64,000 nucleotides of DNA from assembly GCA_051016155.1 (NCBI GenBank), contig CP136537.1, positions 310,001 through 374,000 on the forward strand, given 5' to 3'. This document shows positions 34,317 to 43,800 of this stretch, piece by piece; the first letter of the stretch is position 1, and each line of letters starts with the position of its first letter. The translations under genes and the position numbers were made by a program. The notes below the pieces were generated by a model. The model worked only from the letters and a program-made list of their open reading frames with translations, was not told the origin of the DNA and made no database searches. The DNA is from RCC90-49c sp051016155 (GTDB lineage Bacteria > Bacteroidota > Bacteroidia > Cytophagales > Amoebophilaceae).

Positions 34317-36857
34317 CTACTCAGCGATGGCCACTCGGCTCTTCGCTTTTTTGACCTGTAGGAGTAGCTCTGGGCTATTCTTGTGGTGCGTTGCCCGTAC
34401 AGTATCGCCTGGCTGCACTTCTCCTGCCAGTATTTGGGCAGTAAGGGGGTCTTCTACATAACGTTGTATGGCCCGTTTCAGTGGACGGATGCCATACTGC
34501 GGGTCGTAGCCTTGCTCGCTCAGAAAGTTTTTGGCTTGGCGCGTTATCTCGAGCTGATAGCCTAAGCCAATCACACGCTGCTTCAGTTGTCGGAGGTGGA
34601 TGTCAATGATCTGGTGAATCTGCGGTAGGCCCAGAGGGTGGAAAACAACTACTTCATCCAACCGATTGATAAATTCAGGCTTAAAGGTTTTTTGCAGCGC
34701 TTTGTGCACTTTGGCCTTGACGGCAGCTGTGTTATCTGCTTTTTGTGCTTGTGTAGCAAACCCAATGCCTGCGTTTTGCAAATCTCTAGCCCCCACGTTA
34801 GAGGTCATGATGATGATCGTATTGCGACAATCTATATTTCTGCCCAGTCCATCAGTGAGCACACCATCATCCATCATCTGCAGCAATAAATTGTATACGT
34901 CAGGATGTGCTTTTTCTATTTCATCGAGCAGCACAACGCTGTAAGGGTTTCTCCGTATTTTTTCTGTCAACTGGCCTCCTTCTTCATAGCCCACATAGCC
35001 TGGGGGAGCGCCAATCAGCCGCGAGATGGAGAATTTCTCCATGTATTCACTCATGTCCACCCGAATCAATGCTTCTTTTTTTTCGAAGAAGGTAGCAGCC
35101 AGGGTCTTGGCCAGGGCTGTTTTGCCCACTCCAGTAGGGCCCAGAAAAATAAAAGTTCCCAATGGTTTTTGCGGATCATGCAGTCCCACATGGGTTCTTT
35201 GTATCGTCTTTACTACCTTATCGATGGCCTCTTCTTGTCCTAAAATACTTTTCTTGAGCTGGCTTTCGAGGGTAAGCAACTTGGCCTCGTGCTGATGAAT
35301 GATTCTTTGGGGCGGAATCCCCACTGTTTTGGCAACGACCTCTGCTACGTGGTTAGCAGCCACTGTGTGCCGCTGCTGCCTGGTTGCTTCTTCCCATTTG
35401 GCTTTGGCCAGTGCTAGCCGCTCGCAGAGTTTTTTTTCTCGGTCTCTCAGCTGTGCAGCCTCTTCATACTTCTGATTTTTTACCACTTTTCCTTTGGCTT
35501 GCTTGATCTTTTCAAGGGCCCTTTCCAGCTTAGTGATGCGCTCTGGCACTCGTAGATGTTGGATGTGCACGCTGGCACCTGCCTCGTCCATGATATCAAT
35601 CGCTTTGTCTGGCAGCAACTGGTGGCTTATGTACTTGTCTGAGAGTACTGCACAAGCTTGGATGGCTTCTGCTGTGTAGTCAACAACATGGTGGGCTTCG
35701 TACTTAGTCTTGAGATTATTCAAAATTTTGACGGTCTGCTCCACTGTAGTGGGGGCGATGGACACCCGCTGGAATCGTCTGGCCAGGGCGCCATCCTTTT
35801 CTATGTACTGTCTATACTCGCTGAGCGTAGTGGCGCCAATGCACTGCAGTTCACCTCTAGCCAACGCAGGCTTGAGCATGTTGGCAGCATCGAGCGCTCC
35901 TGCAGCACTGCCTGCCCCTACAATAGTGTGTAGCTCATCGATGAAAAGAATGACGTGGGGAGCTCTTTCTAGCTCATGCATCAGGGCTTTAAGGCGCTCT
36001 TCAAACTGTCCTCTGTATTTGGTGCCAGCCACCAGCGAAGCTATATCTAGCGCTACAATTGTCTTGTTGAGTAACACCTTGGCGACCTTTCTCTGCACGA
36101 TGCGCAATGCCAGGCCCTCTGCAATGGCTGTTTTCCCTACACCTGGCTCTCCTACTAGCAGGGCATTGTTCTTTTTTCTTCGACTCAAAATCTGAACTAC
36201 CCGCTCAATTTCCTCGTCACGGCCTATGATAGGATCGAGCTTGCCGAGCTCTGCCAGCTTGTTCAAGTCTCTACCAAAGTTGTCTAGCACCGGCGTCTTA
36301 GGATGTCCTGTGCCCTTGGTTGCCACTTGCTGCAGAGGAGTGTTCCCTACTGACTTACTAGCTGTTGCTCTGCTCCTTTTGTCTGGCCCATAGTCTTCTG
36401 GGTACGCTTGGCCCAGTTGATGGAGGGCTAAGTCTTTAACTGCTCGGTGGGTGATATGGAAGCAGCTGAGTAGTTGGACGACCTCCATGTCGCTCTCCAA
36501 AATAGCCAGTAATAGATGACCTGTCCCAATCGTTTCTAGCTGAAGCATATGTGCACTCGTAAAAATGATCTTGAGTAGCCTTTCTACTTCATAGGTAAGA
36601 AGAATGGTCTCTTCGGAAGGATTGCCGAGTGAAAGCTGCTGTGCTCCCTGTCCTCGCACAACCGTTTCGAGCGCAGCGCACAGCGCTTCTACAGGGGCAC
36701 CCAAACGTTGTAATATCTGAAAGGCCAAGCAATCCTTATGCTGTAGCATACCTAAGATCACATGCTCTGGATAGACGTGGCTACTTTTTAGCCTGGCTGC
36801 TTCTTTTCTGCTTAGGGCCAGAATTTCTTTGGTTTGGTAGGATAAATTGATTTCCAT
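34317..36857 (-). CDS. clpC: ATP-dependent Clp protease ATP-binding subunit ClpC
   Basis: 846 residues. Hexameric AAA+ unfoldase that feeds ClpP. Clp_N double repeat (1-150), AAA1 with GEPGVGKTAIAEGLA and IDELHTIVGAGSAAG, a middle domain containing a UVR motif (QKYEEAAQLRDREKKL) that marks ClpC rather than ClpB, AAA2 with GPTGVGKTALAKTLAATF and the sensor region, and the C-terminal ClpB_D2 domain (GYDPQYGIRPLKRAIQRYVE). ATG 36857 gives MEINLSYQTKEILALS. Stress-response and proteolysis role is standard for the family. No ClpP gene is adjacent. Confidence 0.95.
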   Translation of the reverse strand: MEINLSYQTKEILALSRKEAARLKSSHVYPEHVILGMLQHKDCLAFQILQRLGAPVEALCAALETVVRGQGAQQLSLGNPSEETILLTYEVERLLKIIFTSAHMLQLETIGTGHLLLAILESDMEVVQLLSCFHITHRAVKDLALHQLGQAYPEDYGPDKRSRATASKSVGNTPLQQVATKGTGHPKTPVLDNFGRDLNKLAELGKLDPIIGRDEEIERVVQILSRRKKNNALLVGEPGVGKTAIAEGLALRIVQRKVAKVLLNKTIVALDIASLVAGTKYRGQFEERLKALMHELERAPHVILFIDELHTIVGAGSAAGALDAANMLKPALARGELQCIGATTLSEYRQYIEKDGALARRFQRVSIAPTTVEQTVKILNNLKTKYEAHHVVDYTAEAIQACAVLSDKYISHQLLPDKAIDIMDEAGASVHIQHLRVPERITKLERALEKIKQAKGKVVKNQKYEEAAQLRDREKKLCERLALAKAKWEEATRQQRHTVAANHVAEVVAKTVGIPPQRIIHQHEAKLLTLESQLKKSILGQEEAIDKVVKTIQRTHVGLHDPQKPLGTFIFLGPTGVGKTALAKTLAATFFEKKEALIRVDMSEYMEKFSISRLIGAPPGYVGYEEGGQLTEKIRRNPYSVVLLDEIEKAHPDVYNLLLQMMDDGVLTDGLGRNIDCRNTIIIMTSNVGARDLQNAGIGFATQAQKADNTAAVKAKVHKALQKTFKPEFINRLDEVVVFHPLGLPQIHQIIDIHLRQLKQRVIGLGYQLEITRQAKNFLSEQGYDPQYGIRPLKRAIQRYVEDPLTAQILAGEVQPGDTVRATHHKNSPELLLQVKKAKSRVAIAE

Positions 36858-36914
36858 AGTGGCTAGTGCTTTAGAGCAGACAGTTCAGTCCATAATGTAG
36901 TCAATCTTTATTGA

Positions 36915-37556
36915 TTAAGAAGTTTCTCCTCTTGCTGCTGCTTGTAAGATAGTACAAGCCTCGTGGCCTTTGCAAAACAACAAGTCAAGAATACTCAAGT
37001 TGGGATGAAATAGGCTGCCAAATACTTGTTGATATTGCGTTGGCTGGTAGTAACTACTGTGACCTAAGCGATTGCCAGGAAGAATAGTAGCCCTGGCATC
37101 TACCACATGCCCTGCAGGGACTTTCTCGTAATGCGTTGACAGCTCCAGCTTTTTCTCTAGCTGCAAAAGTTGTAAACAAGTCTGCAGCAGCTTCAGGTTC
37201 AAGTCGAACAAGTACGTATGTCTCTGAAAGAGTACAGCGTGGAAGTAGTCTGCCAAGTAAGTAAAAAAGGGCGCTTTGCTGTAAGCTGTGCAAATGGCAC
37301 GCCAGTGTAAGGGTGCCCAGGCTTGGCAGTCGTCAAGCTTGAGCGCACGGTAGGGGATTTTGCTGTTGCCTTTGATGACCGGAACGGTCAGCCGATCTAC
37401 TTGCTGAGACGCAAGAACGTAGCACCTATTGCGGTACGTCTGTTTTTGGTAAGTCTCGTGGGCTTCCAAACGGATCGTATCATACGGGAGCAGGCAAGCA
37501 AAATATTCCAGACAAGGCAGGTAGTGCAGGTCTATCAGTAAGGTAGGGGTAGGCAC
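36915..37556 (-). CDS. WbqC-family protein
   Basis: 213 residues. Matches the WbqC-like family common in Bacteroidota: DLHYLPCLEYFACLLPYDTI, ETYQKQTYRNRCYVLASQQ, LTVPVIKGNSKIPYRALKLD, WRAICTAYSKAPFFTYLADY. The family is linked to polysaccharide or lipid-A-linked sugar metabolism, with the precise reaction unsettled. Start is GTG 37556. It lies 39 bp after the POT transporter stop on the same strand, so both may share a transcript. In Bacteroidota it often neighbours lepB; not so here. Confidence 0.85.
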   Translation of the reverse strand: MPTPTLLIDLHYLPCLEYFACLLPYDTIRLEAHETYQKQTYRNRCYVLASQQVDRLTVPVIKGNSKIPYRALKLDDCQAWAPLHWRAICTAYSKAPFFTYLADYFHAVLFQRHTYLFDLNLKLLQTCLQLLQLEKKLELSTHYEKVPAGHVVDARATILPGNRLGHSSYYQPTQYQQVFGSLFHPNLSILDLLFCKGHEACTILQAAARGETS

Positions 37557-37594
37557 GTTGCATTCTTTTGACTTAGGCCTCCTTGTTTTGACAC

Positions 37595-38917
37595 CTACTC
37601 GCAGCCGTGTGTTAACGTCATCAGTCTCTTGTTAAAAATGATGCATAAAAGCCCCAGTAACACTGTTAGGCAGACGAGCATTGTAAAAGTAGTCAAATAG
37701 TCTAGTGCCCCTATCTGACCGCCTAGCCAACAGGCCGCACCAATGGCTGCAAAGTAAATACCCATCATCGATGACTTGATGCGCTCGGGCGCTACTTTAG
37801 TAATGAAAGACAAAGATACTGGAGACAAGCAAAGTTCACCTATCGTGTGGAACAAATACGCGTTGATCAGCCAGTGTAGGGCAGAATGGGCAGTGGGTGA
37901 GCTTTGGTGATGCAACACAGCTCCCACCATAAACAAAAAGCCTATCCCTACAATAATGTTGCCTACGCCGATCTTGTAGATCGAAGAAATATGCTGATGG
38001 CGCTGGGCCAGCTTGCTCCAGATGAGGGCTACCACAGGACCTAGAAGAATGACAAATGCAGGATTGAGTGCCTGGAAGATGCTGGCAGGCACTTCCCAGC
38101 CCAACACAAAACGATCTGTATGTTTTTCAGTATACAAGTTCATGGAGCCTCCAGCTTGCTCAAAGGCAGCAAAAAAGGTGAAAATAGCCAAGAGAGACAC
38201 ACCGAGGACAAACAAACGCTCTTTTTCTTCTTGGGTAAAAGCTTTGGTCTTTGACACATTGCCTACGACCTTTTCTTTTTTCTTGCGCTGCGGTCTTTGG
38301 CCCACGTCACCCAGGTATTTTCTTCCTGCCAAGAAGATTATAAGACCAATGAGCATCCCAAATCCGGCGAGGCTAAATCCATAGTGCCAGCCATACACTT
38401 CGCCTACAAAGCCTACTACAAGCGATGACAAGACGGCACCTATGTTGATGCCCATGTAGAAGATAGTAAAACCTCCGTCGCGTCTTACATCGCCTTGTTC
38501 ATAGAGCCCCCCTACCATGGCAGAGATATTAGGCTTGAGCAAGCCTGTACCCATGGCAATAAGGCCTAAACCCACCATAAATACGGCTTCATTGTTAAGG
38601 GCCAGCAAAAAATGTCCTATACACTGCAACACACCCCCCCATATCACCGCAGCTCTTTGCCCCAAATAGCGGTCAGCCAGGAAGCCTCCTGGAATGCCCA
38701 GTGCATAAACCATCAGCAAGTTCACACCGTACAGCTTGAGGGCAGCAGCTTCTGACCAACCCAATCCCCCCTTTACCTTGTCAATCAGGAAGAGGACTAG
38801 CAAAGCGCGCATGCCGTAGAAGCTGAACCGCTCCCACATTTCGGTCAAAAAAAGAATAAATAATCCTACAGGGTGTCCTAGTAAGGTAACAGAATTGGGT
38901 TTGGAAGATAAATGCAT
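37595..38917 (-). CDS. Proton-dependent oligopeptide (POT/PTR2) transporter
   Basis: About 440 residues of the MFS POT family, which imports di- and tripeptides with protons. ATG 38917 (MHLSSKPNSVTLLGHPVG) is used; the frame is open to 39016 but without a family-like start. Hallmarks: EMWERFSFYGMRALLVLFL (the ExxERFxxYG motif), GGFLADRYLGQRAAVIWGG (family DRYLG loop), GTGLLKPNISAMVGGLYE. Twelve or more membrane helices are expected. With the M42 and M20 peptidases it suggests peptide uptake from the host, an inference. Length is slightly below the usual 450-500. Confidence 0.92.
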   Translation of the reverse strand: MHLSSKPNSVTLLGHPVGLFILFLTEMWERFSFYGMRALLVLFLIDKVKGGLGWSEAAALKLYGVNLLMVYALGIPGGFLADRYLGQRAAVIWGGVLQCIGHFLLALNNEAVFMVGLGLIAMGTGLLKPNISAMVGGLYEQGDVRRDGGFTIFYMGINIGAVLSSLVVGFVGEVYGWHYGFSLAGFGMLIGLIIFLAGRKYLGDVGQRPQRKKKEKVVGNVSKTKAFTQEEKERLFVLGVSLLAIFTFFAAFEQAGGSMNLYTEKHTDRFVLGWEVPASIFQALNPAFVILLGPVVALIWSKLAQRHQHISSIYKIGVGNIIVGIGFLFMVGAVLHHQSSPTAHSALHWLINAYLFHTIGELCLSPVSLSFITKVAPERIKSSMMGIYFAAIGAACWLGGQIGALDYLTTFTMLVCLTVLLGLLCIIFNKRLMTLTHGCE

Positions 38918-39473
38918 AGAAAGTGAAAGAGAATTTTTAACACAAATGGCTGCAAAGGTAGCCCTTTTAGCTGAAATGGGCAAGAAAAGAGGGCCTTGAG
39001 GGGCACCTGTCAACAAGAGAAAGCAGACACTTAGCTACCCAATCAGCACAGAGAGGCTTCGCTTGCAGCTCAGCAAGCCTCCTTCTGCTAAATCCATCCT
39101 TCAGTCATTGAATCACAAAATCAACCATTCATGCTCCCCAGGTTCGTTTGACATCATGATCTGACGCATCAGTAGCATGCAGTCAAAGTAAGGTCCACCT
39201 ACACTGATACCAAGCTGAAATAACATCTTTCTAATAAAGAGTACTAAGTACTTGTTCTGAAAAAAAAGTTTCGCTAAGCTAGGTATAGAGAGAAAAACCA
39301 AATGCAGACCACCAAAGACACACAAATATTCGTGGGAGGAGTATACATCACTAAAAGGGCTCTTTTGTAGCTAAGATGATCCCTCATCGCCAGCCTACTG
39401 GCATGTGTGTATGGTAAGACGCAGGAAGATTTTTCTTAGGTAAATAAGTTCAACCCTTTAAACATTAATAATC
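38918..39473. other. Gap before the RHS island
   Basis: 556 bp without a gene. It holds a partial repeat C copy (39047-39072), a degenerate MITE-A-like AATCACAAAATCAACC stretch (39111-39126), the AGCATGCAGTCAAAGTA word shared with 2065, and from 39197 the first copy of the duplicated island leader. Confidence 0.5.
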
Positions 39474-39489
39474 ATGGCAAGTACACAGA
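39197..39489 (+). repeat. RHS-island leader, direct repeat copy 1
   Basis: Nearly identical, without gaps, to 40108-40400 (offset 911 bp). It covers 277 bp upstream and the first 5 codons (MASTQ) of the small gene. Probably contains the promoter and leader of the small gene. Confidence 0.92.
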
Positions 39490-39788
39490 TACAAACAATT
39501 ACAGTTGAAAATATGAGAGCTGATAGAAACAAAGGTGTCATTACAGGGAGTGGGTCCGTGAGTTTTTCTTCAAACGTGCTAGATGCCACTGCTACAGTTA
39601 AATCATGGCAAGTTGGATTCACCTCAGGTGATCATCAGATACAAGCCATAGGCGTTGACGTAACAGAAGATCATTCTTCACAATCCCCTGTGGTCAACTT
39701 TTCAGTAACACTAACGTTTCACGACAAAGGATATGACGATGATATATTTGGTAGAGCCAAGGTAGCCGTTCTCGCTTATTGCGAGTAA
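39474..39788 (+). CDS. Small RHS-island protein, paralog 1
   Basis: 104 residues; not recognised. No signal peptide. It is predicted to be mostly beta strand: VITGSGSVSFSSNVLDATAT, SWQVGFTSGDHQIQAIGVDV, VNFSVTLTFHDKGYDDDIFG, ending AVLAYCE. It is paralogous to the products at 40385 (shared MASTQ, GSGSV.F..NVL.AT.....GF/GY, DD..G...V.V.AYC) and 50619. The ATG is inside the duplicated leader. A truncated toxin 5' end follows 168 bp later. Conservation of position before the toxin suggests a partner of the toxin (chaperone, adaptor, lectin-like tip or immunity), but the sequence does not say which. Confidence 0.75.
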   Translation: MASTQIQTITVENMRADRNKGVITGSGSVSFSSNVLDATATVKSWQVGFTSGDHQIQAIGVDVTEDHSSQSPVVNFSVTLTFHDKGYDDDIFGRAKVAVLAYCE

Positions 39789-39799
39789 GTGTTTCTTCA

Positions 39800-39911
39800 G
39801 GGGCTGTATCAAGTTTGAATTCTACATGATTATTTCTAGTACTAGCGATATAATAAGCCATTTACAGGCTTCGCATTGTACTCAACTTCTTCAAATGTTT
39901 GATACAGTCCC
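39800..39911. repeat. Inverted-repeat element between small gene and toxin start
   Basis: GGGGCTGTATCAA at 39800 pairs with TTGATACAGTCCC at 39899-39911 (12 of 13). A related pair flanks 40715-40797, and a single end TTTTGATACAGCCCC is at 50455-50469. It may be a terminator/attenuator or a third MITE-like family confined to this island. Confidence 0.6.
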
Positions 39912-39956
39912 TTCTTAGCCAACATATCTTCAGACTTTATTAACCCATCAACCGTT

Positions 39957-40118
39957 ATGGCCAATACCCAACAAACCAACACACAAAACGCAGCCGCTCC
40001 TCAGCTCAGACTAGGCCAGCTGGGAGGGGGTGCTCTTGCTAGCGGCGATATTGTCAACCTATTCCGAGGTAATTTGAGCTTCCCTATGGAGGTCCTCGCC
40101 GGGGCGTACCTACACTGA
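39957..40118 (+). pseudogene. Truncated 5' end of a second SpvB/RHS toxin gene
   Basis: ATG 39957 opens a frame that copies the start of the large toxin: MANTQQTNTQNAAAPQL, then GQLGGGALASGDIVNLFRGN and LSFPMEVL. Homology stops near 40100, where the leader repeat copy 2 begins; only 53 codons remain before TGA. Base changes against the intact gene are mostly silent, so the two copies diverged under selection before the first was cut. It is the scar of a deletion or cassette swap. Confidence 0.88.
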
Positions 40119-40400
40119 TACCAAGCTGAAATAACATCTTTCTAATAAAGAGTACTAAGTACTTGTTCTGAAAAAAAAGTTTCGTTAAGATAGATATGAA
40201 GAGAAAAACCAAGTGCAGACCACCAACGACACACAAATATTCGTGGGAGGAGTATACATCACTAAAAGGGCTCTTTTGTAGCTAAGATGATCCCTCATCG
40301 CCAGCCTACTGGCATGTGTGTATGGTAAGACGCAGGAAGGTTTTGCTTAGGTAAGTATGTTCAACCATTTAAACACTAATAATCATGGCAAGTACACAGT
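40108..40400 (+). repeat. RHS-island leader, direct repeat copy 2
   Basis: Second copy of the 293-bp leader, joined directly to the truncated toxin fragment. The gapless alignment with 39197-39489 ends five codons into the small gene, after which the two small genes diverge strongly. Confidence 0.92.
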
Positions 40401-40705
40401 TTTTACAAACTACGATAACCCTTAAAGGAAACGACAATAGAAGTGGGCACGTTGACGGAAGTGGGTCAGTTACTTTCCCTACGAATGTGCTGAACGCAAC
40501 TGCTGCTATACAAGGATTTGAGATAGGTTATACTACGCAGACACGGTCGATACATGGCTGCGGTGCTGAAATATTGAACCTAAGCTATAGCTCAGGCAAT
40601 TCGGGTAAAGTAGCTTTTGATGTAAGGGTACTATTTTATGATGACAACAGAGATGATGAAATTTCTGGTAGCGTAACAGTGACAGTGATTGCTTACTGTC
40701 AATAA
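40385..40705 (+). CDS. Small RHS-island protein, paralog 2
   Basis: 106 residues; same family as 39474 but only about one third identical beyond the first residues. Shared features: MASTQ start, GSGSVTFPTNVLNATAAI, a GFEIGYTTQTRSIHGCGAEI strand, KVAFDVRVLFYDDNRDDEIS and the end VIAYCQ. No signal peptide, no Cys pair pattern of an exported protein. It directly precedes the intact giant toxin gene by 137 bp in the same direction. The near-identical leader with a divergent body resembles the diversification of toxin-cassette genes. Function unknown. Confidence 0.75.
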   Translation: MASTQFLQTTITLKGNDNRSGHVDGSGSVTFPTNVLNATAAIQGFEIGYTTQTRSIHGCGAEILNLSYSSGNSGKVAFDVRVLFYDDNRDDEISGSVTVTVIAYCQ

Positions 40706-40714
40706 GCACCTTGT

Positions 40715-40797
40715 GAGGGGGGTACCAAAAGTCCTTTTCAAACATCCTAGTGCAATTCAAAGGCCTTAAATGTGTTTAGCTTTTGGTGCAGCCCCTC
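40715..40797. repeat. Inverted-repeat element between paralog 2 and toxin
   Basis: GAGGGGGGTACCAAAAG at 40715-40731 pairs with CTTTTGGTGCAGCCCCTC at 40780-40797. Related to the element at 39800. It starts 10 bp after the small gene and may terminate or attenuate transcription toward the toxin. Confidence 0.6.
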
Positions 40798-40842
40798 TTT
40801 CTCTCAGTTTCTTGATCTCTAACCTTTCAAAGCTTGCTTACT

Positions 40843-43800
40843 ATGGCCAATACACAACAAACCAACACACAAAACGCAGCCGCTCCTCAGCTCGCCATGG
40901 GCCAGCTTGGAGGAGGTGCTCTAGCCAGTGGCGATATTGTCAACCTCTTTCGGGGCAATTTGAGCTTCCCTCTAGAAGTTCTCTCCTTGCCTGGTCGCAA
41001 TGGGCTGGATTGTAAAATCAACTTACTTTACCAAAGTAATGTGCAATACAGCGTAGCCCATTGGAATCTACATCGTCCCGCAGGCATTGTGGGTATGGGA
41101 TGGAAACTCCCCTATGAGCAAATCTTGATCTCGGCCAAGAACAACGGCTCGACCTTGGATGATGACTACTACCTTATTACACAAGGACAAACTCAGCAGC
41201 TTGTCCCCATATTTAACACATGGACTATAGGCCATATTGATCAGGCTACGTTGACAGCACTGAGTCAAAACCAGCTAGACAACGCAAAACAAGCTTGGAA
41301 GCAGTTTAATCGCCCCCTGTCGCACTCCATTAGATTAGAAGTGCAGACAGATGGCACGTACCTTCTGTATGATGATGGATACGAACGGGTTTATCAGCTC
41401 GTAGCGACCGGCAATAACAATTACCAAGTGAACACTGCTGGTCAGCACTTTGAGATGGCCAGCTTCCAATACTGGCAAATCAGCTACTACGCAGACTACG
41501 AAAAATGGGAGATTGTCAAAGATGATGGGTCAATCTTCACCTATGGCGGCAACAGCACCGCCACTGCGGCAAATACACTACAGTATGGGATTAAATGGAA
41601 CAACTGGGTAGGAAATACTACTCAAAGTGGGGGGACACAGTATGTGACCAGCTGGAACCTAGCCCAGGTCACCAACGTCTACGGCAATTACTACAAGCTG
41701 AAATACACGACCAAGACGCAAACAGTCGCTGGCGGTAGCAGCAGCCTGTTCTATACCCAAGAGTGCCACGTCAGCCAAATTACTAACGATTTAGGTTGGT
41801 CATTAACGTATACCTACCAAGATAAGGCCTACGATACCTCTGCTTTGGAGGCGCCCAAAGAATATCTTGATCCCCATCACGATCCTGCGCACTTACCTAC
41901 CACCCCCAACGCCTTCCAGAGCCAGTACAGCACCGTATATCTGGACAAAATAGCGCTCAAAAATGCACAGGCAGACACGCTCACCTATGTGCAGCTCGAC
42001 TATTACGACTTACAGAATCTCAGCACATCCACTAAGCCAGGCACTGATGCTCCTCCCATGAGAAGACTAGCGTATGGGGCTACCTACAAACGCTATCTCA
42101 AGGCCATTACTCAATATTACGGAGAAGAAGAAACCAAACCAGGCATTCAGTTCGCCTACAACTTTACCAACGATACCCAACAAAACCGAGGCGCTCTGAC
42201 AAAGGTGCTCTATCCTGCAGGCGGCATTGGCACGATTAACTACACTTCTATTCAAGTAGGAGCCAACGAACAAACAGACCCAGGGGCACGCAACAGAAAA
42301 GTCACCAATCCCTTTGATGCAACAAAAGACTATCAACCCAGGCATTGGTATGGGGATGACTATGTGGTGAGCGCTTGGTATGATCAAGACAACAACGACC
42401 TCAAGCTGAGCGTATTTACCTGGATGGGCAGATGGGCACAGTGCAGCAGTGAGTGGTTCTCCTTTAGTAGCAGCCCTGTAGACATCGATAACCTTCAGGT
42501 GGCTACCAGCTCCAATACCTTCCTGCTAGCTATGCACTACGAAGGTAGCGAGCCCAGCAAGGTATACCTATTCAATCGTCGGCCGCTCTGCCAAGGCCAT
42601 TGGGATATTCAGCAAGAAGGAGGCAGTTACAAAGCCTACACTTACGGCACAGGCAAGCTGCAAATAGACAATGGCGAGAACTTCTTCATTGTCAATGGCA
42701 AAGACAACGATGACAACAAAGTCATCGACCGTTACGCCTGGAACTGGTCAAGCCAAGCCTGGGAAGTAGCTCATCTGGCTGACCAAGGCCAGCTATGTGC
42801 CGCCTCCACTAGTTCTTATTACAGCCGCTACTACACGACGGCCTACAGCAACTATTACCTTATTTTGTGCCATGACCAGAGCCAAAGTCCACCTGCAAGC
42901 CAATTCAACCTCTATTATCTAGCCCCTACGATGAATGAGGATGGGACCCTCAACTGGCAGCTAGGTAGCACGTTTGAGACCAATCAGATCAATATTCCTG
43001 AGACAGGGAATTTCTCTTACTTCAGTTTTGCCCCGAGCAATAGCTTTGCGGCAGCTGCCTACATCACAGGCTACACTGGCAGTGGGAGTAACTTTACACG
43101 TTTTGACTATGAGCTACAGGTGCTTACCTGGGAGGCTGACTTTACACAGCTCGCCTTTGCTACGATAGAAAACGTAGACCAAGACAGTTTCAAAAACATC
43201 CCCACACCTATTCTATATGCATTGGGACCTCAAGCGGTGGAGAACACACTCGTGGGAGCAGGGCCTAATGCTTACTACTATGATGGGGCCACTTGGCAAC
43301 ACAAAGGCGTAGGCATTCACTATAACAGCAACTTTAGCAATCCCTCTACGCAATACTACTGGTATGCCTACACCGCTGATGCCATCTTAAAGACCGAAAA
43401 CACTGACTCTGGCGTTTACACCGAGCTAAACTATAGGAATATCAACGATCCTGCCGCAGGCTGGAGTGCTATGGTATTAGAAGATGAGAGCGAAATACAA
43501 AACCAAACATTGCGGAAAAATAAAGCTTATCCGTCCCTGACGTCTAGCTATCTCACGCATGGCACCAAAGTCTATAACCGAGGCGTGTACAACACATGGG
43601 CCTCCTCTACCGATCCTACCAAAATCAACGAAGATTATTTATTGGTGGACTTCAGCACGCTGGAGGTACTCAAAGGGCAAACCATTAATACCAGCACGAT
43701 CATCAACCAGGCGCCGCATTTTATTGCTTTCATGACCGTGGACGCCGATGAAATGCCTACAGCGACGTATGTGGCGTTTTTGCGTAATGGAGATTTCATT

